Below are positions 22,320 to 39,900 of a stretch of 64,000 nucleotides of DNA, one piece after another; the stretch's first letter is position 1, and every line of letters begins with the position of its first letter. The DNA comes from Proales similis (taxonomy: Eukaryota; Rotifera; Eurotatoria; Ploima; Proalidae): NCBI GenBank assembly GCA_019059635.1, contig JAGVRJ010000008.1, positions 744,001 through 808,000 of the forward strand, written 5' to 3'. The notes beneath the pieces were generated by a model that was not told the DNA's origin, did not search any database, and saw only the letters and a program-made list of their open reading frames with translations. The position numbers and the translations under genes were made by a program.

Positions 22320-24846
22320 ATTTGGCCGCCGCTGCGTCGATCGCTCCTTGTTACCATCAAACACGATTTAAAACCCAAACAAGCAAACAGGTAGACAAGC
22401 AAACAAACAAACATAACAAGAAAAACCCAAACGAAAGCAGCAGCATTTCAACTTCCTTACCCTCAGAGCACAGCAGGCGTGTTCTTTCATCAAATCGAAC
22501 CCTCTGACCGACGAAAAATTTGTTTTACATTTCCACGTCTCGTTGCTCGTCATCCAGCTCAAATCAGTTCTTGTCAATTTTTTTTTCTTTTCTCTTGCTC
22601 TTCTTTTTTTTTGCTTCTTCTCTTTACTTTACCTTTTGCTGCACACACACACACACACACAGCCACAAACACTTTGCCCCTGAGCTTCCCTCCTTTTCCG
22701 TTTCATCTCTCCCTCTCAGTTTTCCTCTTTTCTTCTCTTCTCTCTCCCTCTCTTTATTTGTGTGGCGAATTGAATTCATTTAAAATTTTCTCCTCTTACT
22801 CTCTCTTTGTCCACTGTCCACTCGAACTCGTTCAGGAGTGTGTGTCGTCGTTTAAATATTTTTACGCCATTCGAAATACTGTTTTTCGCTCAAATTTCAA
22901 ACAAAAAAAACAGCCGACCGCCCAAATTAATCCAAAAAGTGCGTGATGGACATTGAAATCTTTGAGATGGAAATCGTTGCCAGCAGCCTACAAGCAAAAC
23001 GGCTGTGGTCTAGATGATAGTCGTCATCCGCAGTAGTAGCAGTAGCTTCAACCGTCCTGTATGGCATTCAATTAATTACCGAATACATCAATTTAATCGA
23101 AAGACGCTGTTTCAAACTTCACGGCTCCACGGCCACATTGCAACATCTCTTTGCTCTGATTTACGCTGACGTTCGCTTAATACAGTCGTTAGAGCTCTCG
23201 GTCAGAGTGACGTCAAGGGGGATGTGCGTGCTGGCGCATTTTCCTTCTTGCGTCTAAATCGGACCCAAGCAGATCGGCCGAGAGAGAAAGAGAGCAGAGA
23301 TGGAACAGTTTCGTCTTTGTGCGCGTATGTGTGTGTGTTAGAGCATGTGCCGGATAAGCGTTGGATGCTTTGCACCGATTAGTCGAAAAAGAAAGAGAGC
23401 AAAATAATCAGGTGAATGAAAACCGATCGATTGACGCCCAACAGCCGCGATGCTTGTTTATTTGTCAGAATGTGGTTTCAGTTCGTGCGCTTTTAATTCA
23501 AATATCAAATTCTCATAGTCGTTCTACTCATCGCCATTCTCTTCTAAAAAACAAACGGCCTTCAAGGCCGCTATCACTCCTTTCATCTTCTTCTTCTCCT
23601 CATCCTCCTCCTACTATTTTCCTTAACGTCGGCTTTGCCTTATTATTGAGATTATTTAGTCTATTTCTTTGCCTTATTTGGCCCTATTCATTTCTTTCTT
23701 TGCTTAAGCTGTCTTTATTCTTGCATTTGATACAAATATAATATTCATGAGCAGTGAACAGAGTCAGCGGCAGCTAATTTCTTTCTTTTCTTGTTCAATT
23801 CGACCGCAATTGTGGATCGCGTTCTGACAGGATCGTTCACTTCGCCTGGCCGGGGGGTTGCAATCAAACCTGAGAAGAGCTCGCCTACAATGCAGACATT
23901 TTGCTCTTGTCAATTGATTGCCCAACTGGGCCGATGAGCGTACTTGTCGGCTCCCAATTGCACGTTCCAGGCAGTTAGTTTAAATACAACTCCTCGCTTG
24001 ACACAGCCTGTCAGCTCACTTGCAACTAACTCTGACTCTGCTCAATTGACAACTGATCATTTCAAGTGCGAACGAATAAAAGCCCGCGAATGCGAAGGAA
24101 ACATTTTCTTTGTTCGATTCGTGTTCTCCAAGCAGACTAGCAAATGTGCTGCGCTGTAGACAAATTGCCCGTCCTTGAATTGAATTCTTTCTCGCTACTT
24201 TCCCCCCCCCCCATGATTCGATTATAATAATTTATAAAGCGAGTTGAGAGGATGATGTTGAAATTCGCCCGCTCTAATTATGAAATGAATAAATGAAAAG
24301 CTTGGCCTTGTTCACAGGCGTTCGATATACCTGATGCTTTATTTTTTGCCGTATGAAATTACATAAAATAATGATTTGCCTCTTTCTCTCGGCTTTTTGC
24401 TCTTTTTATTTTCTAAACCGATGGACGAAAATGTGAGGCCAAATTTCTATTTAAATATTCGAGGCCGCAATCGACCTTTCAATTTCAAAGCCTCTTCGAA
24501 CAGATGATTGCTCCCTCTTCTAAATCAGAAGCACATTTGCATGCATGTATTTGACACGGCTCTAGTTGGCTTGCTTATTCAAAATTGATCGCATATCTTT
24601 GCACTAAACTGCCACATCGACTTATTATCAGCAATTTTCGGCGTTATCGTCCTCAAACTTGAAAAATGTTCTCAAAAGTTTTTTCGAACTTGACTCGAGT
24701 TTAGATTCGGAGTCTTGAATCAAAAGTCAAGCGCTAAACAGCAACTCTATTTTAGTCTCAATTCAAAGGGCGGAACAGCCGAGCGATTGCTCCCTTCGCA
24801 CCCACGCAATCTTGGCAAGCTTTTAATCTTTTCCAACAATTCAGAG
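22320..24846 (+). other. Non-coding interval between the two YTHDF genes
   Basis: About 2.5 kb, pyrimidine-rich at its start. It has a CA repeat (22642-22661), a run of C near 24201-24212 and many T tracts. Long apparent frames here (for example 22479-22946) are translations of CT-rich sequence. This is probably the 3' UTR of YTHDF copy 1 followed by the promoter of copy 2. Confidence 0.55.
22642..22661 (+). repeat. CA microsatellite
   Basis: Ten uninterrupted CA/AC units in the presumed 3' UTR of the first YTHDF gene, embedded in a long CT-rich tract. Confidence 0.85.
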
Positions 24847-26218
24847 ATGGACCAGCCAAAGCCAGAGCTCAACATCGCAACTCAAACGACACAGAGCAAC
24901 GAGCATACTGATACTGACGAGAACGAAGCGCTAAAGCAGTCGCCGACCAGTTCTGATCAGGTAGGCATTTAGATTAACGCGAACAAGCTTAGGCTTTAAA
25001 GGTTTAATCGTTTCTGTCTCAGACGGAGCGAACGGAAGAGTCGCCTCGCTCGTTCGGCGAGCACTCTAGCGCTACATTGGCTCAATACAGAACAGATGTG
25101 CAGTCGCCCTATGCAATCGCTCACTATGCCGCCGGTTTGGTGCCTGTCTACTCCCCGTTCGCGGCCTATCCTGATCCGCGATTTCTGTATCCTGTTCCCG
25201 CTCCTCCCAATCAATCAAAACAGTCAAACCGAGCTACAAAAGCAGTGTTCCACTCGAACGAGCAGTTCAGTCCCGATTGGAATGAGCAGTCAGCTCAAGC
25301 GGGTCAAAACTCAATTCGAGGCTCGAGAAAATATTCTGAAATGGTCGCTGGCCGTCAAGCCCGACAAAAGCCTGCCACCAATGTGCCAAGCGGAGTCCAA
25401 TTGCACGGCAGCAAATTCAACTACGAGGCGTCGTTTTCTTACGGTAACTAACCGTCTCTGTCCAGTCGTTGACTCCTAATCAATTAGTTGCGATTCAAGT
25501 TTATCCAGGAGAAGCCCTCTATCCGAACTATTACTTTAATCCCAACAACGTGATTGTGCCTGCAATGTCAAAGCTCAACATTGCCCCCTCTTATTACTAC
25601 CCGTCAGTTTACAACGAGCAATATAGCCGTCTGATCGAGCTGATGAACTCGTACAACCCGGTGAACTATACGTTCAATGGCGAGCAAGACGGCCAAGCTC
25701 GATCGAGATTTTTTGTGATCAAATCATATTCGAAAGAGGACGTGATTAGCAGCATCACGCATGGCGTCTGGTGCTCGACCAAGGCCGGCAACGCTAAGCT
25801 AGACCAGGCGTACGCAGAATGTAGACGACGAGCCGGCTCGCTCTATTTGTTCTTCTCGATAAATACCTCAGGCGAGTTCTGCGGCATAGCCGAGATGGCC
25901 TCGGCTGTCGACTACGAGAAGCAATCGCACATTTGGTCCCAGGACAAATGGAGGGGAGAATTCAAAATCAACTGGATATTCGTGAAGGATGTGCCCAACA
26001 ACAAGCTGCGTCACATTACTCTACCCAACAATGAAAACAAATCAGTGGCGAACTCACGCGACACCCAAGAGGTGCCGCACGAGCAGGCTGCGCAAGTCTT
26101 TGACATAATCCGACGCTATCAGCATCGAAAGAACATTTTGAGCGAGAACTTGACGCCGATGGTGAACGAAACGCCTGCCGCCTCTGCAGCAGCGAGCAAT
26201 TCGCGTAAAAAAGAATAG
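24847..26218 (+). CDS. YTHDF-family N6-methyladenosine reader, copy 2
   Basis: Three exons (24847-24960, 25023-25443, 25488-26218) give 421 residues. The N-terminal 250 are disordered, rich in Tyr/Pro/Asn/Gln. The YTH domain covers about residues 252-385: [83 protein letters not shown]. The cage tryptophans are kept, but several positions differ from copy 1 (ITHGVWCSTKAG for [12 protein letters not shown], a CRRR insertion, NTSGEF for NGSGHF), so copy 2 is the more divergent. The last intron is only 44 nt; the nearer CAG at 25465 is rejected as acceptor because it breaks phase. Confidence 0.92.
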
Positions 26219-29200
26219 TCCGGCCTGTGGGCCCCTGTTTGTTTGCTTTTTTCCCGGTCGAACGCTGGTCATTCACTCAATGCCCATCCATCCACTGAAG
26301 CCGGCGGTTAAACTTTGCTCTAATTTTGTTTCAATTCAATTGGCTTTATTGCTCGACCGACGCTGCTGTAAATTTGTTAACTGAACTGCTTCTGCTGTTT
26401 TTGAAAGCTGGTCGAAATCTTTCTAAATAAGAATTCACTTTTCCTCGACCTACACGCTCTTGTTTGGTTCGCCTGCGCCAATATTTCAACTCTGATTCGT
26501 TCATTCTCTTTTTATTCTTGTCCTCAACTCGCCTCTCGTCTCGTTCAGACCGGACACACAGGTCGCGCGCTCGTTTTGTTTAATTTATAACAAAAACTGA
26601 TTGAGCATCAGCAAGTAGCTCAATTGCATCAATAAATCATTTTTCTCCGCATCAGAGTGAAATTGGGGACCGAATGTCAAAAGTGACAAGCGCCGCTTTA
26701 GGTCTAGCCAACGAGCTGAGCAGAAAAACAGCTTTGGGCCCCTTTCAATATTGATTAAACGCGCTAGCCTGTTGAATTGGCGCAGCATCAAATTGAATGA
26801 AGCCAAAGTAACTAGCTGGCTGAATAATTGCGCACTCTCGCAAGAGCGAGCGAGGGGAGGGCCTGACTGGTCGGTAAACGTGAGAATACACGCGGTTTGA
26901 GTGGCCGACCAGCTTTAAAAAATGAGACACATTTTAAGTGACAGACAAGCATGTGCTGTCGCTCTTATGAGCGAATTACAAATTAGAAACGCAGTTTCAA
27001 GAGGTTCGCAAGAGAATTTCGGTGATCATTCAGCGAATTATTTACTCTTTCTTTCTCTCTCGTTGGCTCTTTGTTTCTTGTTCAACGCTTTATGATGATG
27101 GTGAACGGCTGGTGCAAAACGAGCGCACGATGAATGAAGGTTGTGAAGATTGTAAGCCATGTGCGTCAAACAGAACTAAGCGAATGCAATTTGGGTCGAT
27201 GACCTTTCGAACCACATTCCACAGGTCGAGTGAGCCAAACGATCGGACAGCAGCCGCAGTGAGTTGAAGAATAGTAGAGGAGAGAGAGAGAGAAGGAATG
27301 CGGTCCATTTTATAATTAGATTCGAGCAATGATAAATGGCCGAGTCTGAATTAATCAAATCTATTCGCTCGACCATTCGCTTGTGCGTTTGCATTATTTT
27401 TTTTTTTATGGATCTGTGCAAGTTCATTTAGAGATGGGGAGAGAAAGAGAGCGAGGGCCGACTCTTGCACAGGCTTGTCAAGTGCTCCCCGCCTCACAAA
27501 ATCCCGCAGCGGCTCAAATATTTACTCGCAGCGGCACATAATGCCGATCAGACGGCACTCGAGCAGTGCGGGCGCTCAGGCGTTCTCTTATCTCCAACAA
27601 TTCATACATTGCGTCGCATCCGCGTCGTTCTGCCTCTCCTATTGCAGCAAGGACTTTACATACATCATCTAATTTTAATTGCAACGCAAGCCCGTCGCTC
27701 ACTCGCTTGTTCATCAACCTTTTGCGACGCCATTAAGCAAGGGTGTAAGAAGCGGACCAATCTAGCTTGTTTTCGCTCATTTGTTATGTTTTCCTCTCCT
27801 ATTCACCTAGAACTATTTCTTTCGCTCTCTCTCTCTCTCTTTCGCTCGCTCTTGTTCGTTTTCGTTCTCGATCTTGCCCGCCTCTTTCTATGGGCAAACA
27901 CACACACACACACGCGCACGAACTCGTACCCGCTCATCATCACAAGCAACTTTGAGTTATTTAAGTTGAGGTACTAGTAGTAGTAGCAGCAGTTTTCCTG
28001 CGCTTGCGGTGAGTATTAAATGGCCAGCGCGCGTCTGATTTAAAGAAACTACCAGCTCAGACCAATCGATATATATCTGACCGAGCGGATCATAATTGTG
28101 GAAGTTGGCCCAAGATAATCGCATGTGGCAAGTTGGCCTCAACTCAAATTATGCAAGATCTCGGCCTGCATGTTTTCTGGCTTTCATGCCATTGTGCCGC
28201 CTATTGCAAGCTATACACCATCGCAACAAGCGCTTATATTACAACATAGCATAATCGAACGAACTGCGCATCTGCCCGGGTTAGATAAGCACTACGAGCA
28301 ACGGAACCCCGCCAAGCCCGGGCTCTTTTACCCATCATGATCATGATGATCATCATCATTATTATTATTATTGGTTTTGCATTTTTCCTAGTCCGTCTAC
28401 TCCGTTTATCTCAAGCACGATGACCTGGATTGTTTACAAGTTTCATGAGACTCGATCGTTTAGCGTGATGCTGCGTGTTTTGGGCCCGTTTTGGCGCTTA
28501 GTGTGAGTTTGGCGTTCGCCATCCGCCTGGCCGACCGCACCTCTCTAATCCAGGACACCAAGTGTCAACAAGCCGCTCGGTTTTAATCTTATTTCAAATA
28601 GAGTAGCCAGCGTTTAGCGTTTATGTGTGCCTGAGCGTGAGTGTGTTGGGCTTCATGGCGATTTACGTCGCCTTAACTGCTTCCCTAAGCCCGAGTGCAA
28701 AAGACAATGCGATTCGATTAATTGACGCCATTTTGGTCTATTTGACTACGACTACTATTGTACAACAAGCTCACTTGGTCTGGCTTTGTTCTTTATTTCA
28801 ATTAGAACACGCTCGTCTTGCCAAGCTATTTTTCGGCCGCAATCAGTGCTTCTCTCAATGAGCGAGTTGCTTTTCTTTTTCCTTGATTGTTCTCATTATC
28901 GTTGTGAGTCATTGCTTAGATTCAACTTTCGCTTCAATTTTTTTCTAATTCTTTCATCTAAAATTTGCCTCTATCCTCGCTCTATCCGGTGCTCTCTCTC
29001 TCTCTCTCTGGCTGACTCTATCGCTCATTTTACCCTCCAAACATACACTCTCTCTCTCTCTCGGTTCGTGTGTCTCTATTTCTCTCTTGGTTCAGTCTTT
29101 ATCGCGCCTTTTCTCGCTCGCTTATTTCAATTAACTGGCTTCAATCAAGTCGAAATAGCTTTTGGCTCTTTTCTCTCTCTTTTTTACTCTCCCTCCCTTG

Positions 29201-29374
29201 CACTCGAGGAGTTTTATTCTTTCTTGTTCGTTCTCTCTAATTTTGCTCTCTTGCTATTCACTTGACCTTATTTAATATCGTTTCGTCAGATTTTAGATCA
29301 AATAATTTGCACGCAATAAATCTGAGCTCTTATTTGATGCAAATCTGCCACAGAGCGGTTTCCTCCTCGTCACA
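26219..29374 (+). other. Gene-poor interval with microsatellites
   Basis: About 3.2 kb with no supported coding region on either strand. It includes CT tracts (about 27825-27842, 28990-29010, 29048-29062), a CA repeat (27897-27913) and an ATC/ATT repeat (28333-28372). Open frames such as 27465-27977 and 28786-29265 are driven by CT-rich sequence. It is presumably 3' UTR of YTHDF copy 2 plus regulatory and 5' UTR sequence of the next gene. Confidence 0.5.
28333..28372 (+). repeat. ATC/ATT trinucleotide repeat with palindromic core
   Basis: A 40-bp block of CAT, GAT and ATT units. The left part contains the self-complementary unit CATGATCATG followed by ATGATCAT, so it can fold on itself. It does not lie in a gene. 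Confidence 0.75.
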
Positions 29375-30757
29375 ATGAAGAAAGAGGACATCATAAATCA
29401 GAAGCTGTTCGAAACATGCAAGCTTAGTCAGTTCTACTTGAACTTGATTGTGAACTGCACTGTCGAGGACGAGAGTCCGCTGAGAATGGCATTGGCCTAT
29501 CAGCGTAAATTGAACGAGATCGCCGAACGCTACGATCGACTACTTGCTTCGTGCAAGCAGCGAGAGCAACTGAGTCTCAATCTGGACGAGACTCGTTCGG
29601 CCCTGTCCAAGCCAAGCACTCCGGTTCAGAATTGCTCGTCCACGCCAAACAAAAACTGTCCGAGTCCGACATCGGCCAGCTCGACAACACCAATCACTCC
29701 GTCTGGTTCGTTTTTGAAGCCGTCGGGCTCGATCAGCTCCCATCTGAATCGAAGCCGAACCAATCTGAGCAAGCCAAAGCATTCCAAGAAGCTTCACGAA
29801 CGTCTAGCTGCCATCTACTATGAGGACTTTTACCGAACCGATTGCGTCTACGACCAGTCGAGCGGTCTGAGAAAGAGTGGCCGAGACCAGACCGGCAGTC
29901 ATGAGGAAGAAGGTGACGACGACGAGGACGACGACCACGAGGCAGACGCTGATCGGGTCAATCGAAGGCGAAGAGAAGATGAGGAGGAAGCAGAAGATAA
30001 TTACGAACAAAGCCGGTATGAAGAGACTGACGAGTCGAACGAGGGCAGTGAATTGACCGGAATGGAAAAGTCCTGGTCGAATTTGAGCAAGGACTCCGGA
30101 ATGGCGAGTGATCCTTGCGAATACTCGCCGGTGCTTACCAATCTTCACCACAATTCCTCGCATAATCGGTTTGCTTCAATGCCAAGCAATGGAGGCGGCG
30201 AACAAAATGTCGCATCCAGCGAGAGGAGCGACGATTCAGAGGGCAGCAGGCATGCGGACGTGGCCACTCGAAAGAATCATCCGCGAATTGTGAAGGCATT
30301 CAATCCGGCCCAATTGAAAGCCAATCTTAACAAATCGTCGTCACGCTTGTCCGCATCGAGGAAGTCACTCTACACTCAGCCGGCAGGAATGTCTGGTCTG
30401 GCCACGTTGACAGAAGCGTCGAACAGCAATAACGAGGAGAAAACCGAGTCGCCCAGTCAATTGAAGAGCGACGAGAATGACTTTTACTCGCTCATGGTTC
30501 ACAACGAACGCATGAAGCAGCCATCGTCACTCTCGTCCACTCTCTCGCCCTCAAACGACTCCTACGACGAAAGGAGCAATTCAATCGAAAACGAAGAGCC
30601 AAGCAAGGAGCTTCAAACAAGCACAAACGGTCTGAGACACTTCTCGCTGAACACGAGCTCTCTGATGAACGTTTCAATGCTGGACAACATTCAAGCAACA
30701 AACACCAACATGGATCTGATGGACAGCATGAACACCAGCATACTCATGTTCAATTGA
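29375..30757 (+). CDS. Unrecognised Ser-rich and acidic protein
   Basis: An intronless frame of 460 residues with codon use like the neighbours. Residues 1-75 look helical and ordered (INQKLFETCKLSQFYLNLIV, then MALAYQRKLNEIAERYDRLL). The rest is low complexity: a Ser/Thr/Pro stretch, the short ordered patch KKLHERLAAIYYEDFYRTDC at about 140-160, a strongly acidic run with GDDDEDDDHEAD, then Ser/Asn-rich sequence to the end. No signal peptide, membrane helix or enzyme motif is seen. I cannot name the family. A CACAG acceptor-like site lies 20 nt before the ATG, so 5' UTR exons are likely in the large upstream gap. Confidence 0.75.
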   Translation: MKKEDIINQKLFETCKLSQFYLNLIVNCTVEDESPLRMALAYQRKLNEIAERYDRLLASCKQREQLSLNLDETRSALSKPSTPVQNCSSTPNKNCPSPTSASSTTPITPSGSFLKPSGSISSHLNRSRTNLSKPKHSKKLHERLAAIYYEDFYRTDCVYDQSSGLRKSGRDQTGSHEEEGDDDEDDDHEADADRVNRRRREDEEEAEDNYEQSRYEETDESNEGSELTGMEKSWSNLSKDSGMASDPCEYSPVLTNLHHNSSHNRFASMPSNGGGEQNVASSERSDDSEGSRHADVATRKNHPRIVKAFNPAQLKANLNKSSSRLSASRKSLYTQPAGMSGLATLTEASNSNNEEKTESPSQLKSDENDFYSLMVHNERMKQPSSLSSTLSPSNDSYDERSNSIENEEPSKELQTSTNGLRHFSLNTSSLMNVSMLDNIQATNTNMDLMDSMNTSILMFN

Positions 30758-31715
30758 GGAGACGACTTTGTTTGGCTCGTTGAGCCCCTCAAAATTTACT
30801 TGGATCGATCTTGTGCCGTCTGGCTCCTTGAAAATTTCACTCCGTCTCGACTCGGGAATGTTTGTTTTCGTCTTGTTTTGCTTCTGTCAAAAGCCACACT
30901 GTGTAACTTGACCTTCAACTTTTCGCTTTTTTCTTTTTATTCTCCTCTAGATTTAGTCCTCCAACGACCGCTCGAATACTGGCTGCTTAACAAGCCGCTT
31001 TTACCTTTTTAATTTATTATTTTAAAACAAACACCTTTATTTTGGTGAGACATTTGATGATAAAACTGCTCTCTCTCTCTCTGCCTCTCTCTTTGAATTT
31101 CAAATCCAAATTAAAATAAAATTCGATGCATGCCCAAAGCAGCTGAATCTTCTCACTCGGACGAACTCAAAACCTGAAAGCGTGAGCCATGAGCTCTTAT
31201 CTCTCCTGGCATCTAATATTCGTCCCATTAAATGTGGCCAGTTCAATCAAATCAATCAAGTTTAACCAGCACAGACCCCATTCTCACACCAGAGCTTTGA
31301 TTTGTTGTCGTCGAAGCGTCATTTCGCATATTTGAGCGATCAAATGAACGCTTGACAGCCCAACGACGCCATTAATGATGTGGCTCGTGATGTTTGTTCA
31401 TTCAATTCTCTCCTCAAGCTGCCTCGATCGATCAACACCGGTGTAGAAAAATACGATTGAGAGAATGCTCGAATGGAAACGTTTTTATTTCTTTTTGAAT
31501 AAATAAGCAACGAAAACGAAGAGAAACAACCTCTTTTGGATGATATAAGCGAATAATCGTTTCATAAATGTTGATGGATTTGTTCGATTAAGAGTGAAAA
31601 ACGAAAAATTCGAAAGAAAACTCTCTTTTTGTTCATTTCAGCAACGAAAACGATTAAATTGATGATGATTTTCAAAAGGCAGCAGCGGACGGCGCGCAGC
31701 AAGAAGCTGCTCGGT
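30758..31715 (+). other. Intergenic region between convergent genes
   Basis: About 1 kb, T-rich on the plus strand, with a CT tract near 31071-31082. No gene was seen. It should hold the 3' UTRs of the unknown gene and of the DYRK kinase. Confidence 0.5.
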
Positions 31716-37863
<6,148 letters not shown>

Positions 37864-38794
37864 GCTCGGAAGATGATGATGATGATGAGATTGTTCGCGG
37901 CACACAGCGCCTGCTTCTCATATAAATCATTCGGAACGGAGCCTTCACCTCTTTTCTGTTTTATTGTTGTCTAAGTAGTTGCTCTTTGGAAGCACATTTG
38001 ATTAATTAGAAAGCCGAATTGAATTATTGTTAAACATTTTGACGCTCTCAATCATCATTACACAGAGCGCACGGCAACGAATTTGCTAAGGCATCGAATG
38101 AATCAATGACTCAGCGAACCAGTGAATGAACGGAATGAGAAGAAGAGAGAGAGAGCAAGAAAGAAACAAAAAATTGAATGAAACGAGCAAGTTAACTGGC
38201 AACAAGACTCGAAGCAGAAGAGGAAAATTGAAACAAAAGAAGAAATAGAAAAGAGCCCACAGGGAGTCTATCTTAGGCGAGACGCAGCAATTAAATGCAC
38301 AAACAAACTTTTAGACGCTTCAATGTAAATAAACTTGAAGATTAGATTGTTAGCAATACGGGCGCTTGTGAGTATCCAAGGGTGTGCACCAATATCTTGC
38401 ATCAGTGGTTCGCTCTATCGCCGCCTAAAAGCATGCCGCTTGCCAGGCTTCGCCCAAGGATTATGAAGCAAATTATTATTCTCACAATTTAACTATAAAG
38501 AGCCGAGCGGCCGGTGCTTTGTTTTCTTTCTCCTTTTAGCTACACACTCGCTCTGCTAATTTACTCGCCTGTTGCTTTACGCCAATCAGCCCAACACCGG
38601 TCTGGTTGGCACATTTGGTCCCGTTGCTTTCACTCGGCTCCCTCCCCCCTCCGCTTGTTCGCCTTCACTTCTGTCTTGAATTTTTCGCGCATTAACGCTT
38701 GCAAACGCAGAGCCAACACTAAAAAATTTATTCTCCGTTTCATTGTTTTACGAAATTGTTTCAATAATTATATGGAACAACTAGAAAAGAGAGC

Positions 38795-38814
38795 GAGAGA
38801 GAGAGAGAGAGAGA
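38795..38814 (+). repeat. GA microsatellite
   Basis: About ten GA units, adjoining other A/G-rich sequence. Confidence 0.8.
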
Positions 38815-39849
38815 AACAAATAAGCTAAGTGACAGAGAAAAAAAAAACACAACACAAGAGCTGAATCAAACGATGGTGGGGGTGACGGAGCGGCAGCAGC
38901 ATCGGCAACCAAAATAAGCCATTTTAAAGGTAATTAGATGGGTTTAAAAAAAAAGGGGGAGCGGGAGAGAGAAAAGAGAGCGGTCGGGCGGTACGCGTTC
39001 AAACGATTCAAAAGGTTCTCTATTTGTTTTGGATGCATGAATGCGACCATGTGGAGCAAACTTGCATAAGAGCATTTGGTTTCAAAGAGATCTCAGTCGC
39101 TTTAGACGAGCGCAATTTAGAAAGGCAGCAAATTGAAACCGATTTGTAAATTGGTCGCGTTGTCGTCGTCGTCGAAGAGCTCGCAGGTCTAATCGAATGT
39201 AATAGAATGCAAAACAGGTTGCCGCTCGTCAGGTCAGGTTGGGCATTGGCTCGCTTCCTTGATCCTTGGAGAATAGACTGGCTCGGTTTTGAGTTGAAAC
39301 GAAATTGGCGAATCGGCTTGATATATTGACGCAATCGGGCCAGAGAAGCCTGTGGCTGCGACCTGATGGGCATGGCTAAGCAAGCGAGCAGTGAGGCAGC
39401 AGGCCGCAATAAAGCCACTCCTCACGGGCTTTTGCTTTCATCGTTAATATTCAGCAACAAGTCGATAAGGTTGCGCGGTTCCCTTCAAACTCTAAAGACT
39501 CGTTTTATTTGTTGTGCAGCTGATCGAGCCAGATTGACGGCCGGCGCATAACTCGCAAGAGCCGATCCAGTCCAGACCATCATCGCCATTTGCGCTCTGC
39601 CCTTCTCTCTAGATTCTCACTTTCGTTCTGCCTCTTCTTCTCCATCCCTCTGTGCTGCTCGCGCGCTCTCTTTTTTCTCTCTTATGGTTATTTTTATTGC
39701 AAATAGAAGCGGCACGAATGAGAGAGAAGATGCGAAGTGAGTAATGAGCCCAGTAAAGTGGCTAGGAGAAGATTTGCTAGCCGATCTGTTGGGTGCGCGA
39801 GTGAGCGTTGATGAGATTCTTGACGATCTAGACGACGCCGACAAGCGCT

Positions 39850-39900
39850 ATGATGAAGAAGATGATGATGATGATGACGACGACGACAACGACGGAGATG
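39850..39900 (+). repeat. GAT/GAC trinucleotide repeat
   Basis: An imperfect run of GAT then GAC units. It would read as poly-Asp, or poly-His/poly-Arg on the other strand. No coding exon is supported around it. Confidence 0.75.

Noticed and set aside
22479-22946. 155-codon frame rich in Phe, Leu and Ser
   Set aside because: Translation of CT- and T-rich sequence with a CA repeat, with no ordered motif. Probably 3' UTR.
28786-29265. 159-codon frame rich in Ser, Leu and Phe
   Set aside because: Driven by CT microsatellites. No splice partner and no recognisable domain.
39020-39418. 132-codon minus-strand frame in the gene-poor interval
   Set aside because: No motif, no supporting splice sites, and composition like the surrounding non-coding DNA.
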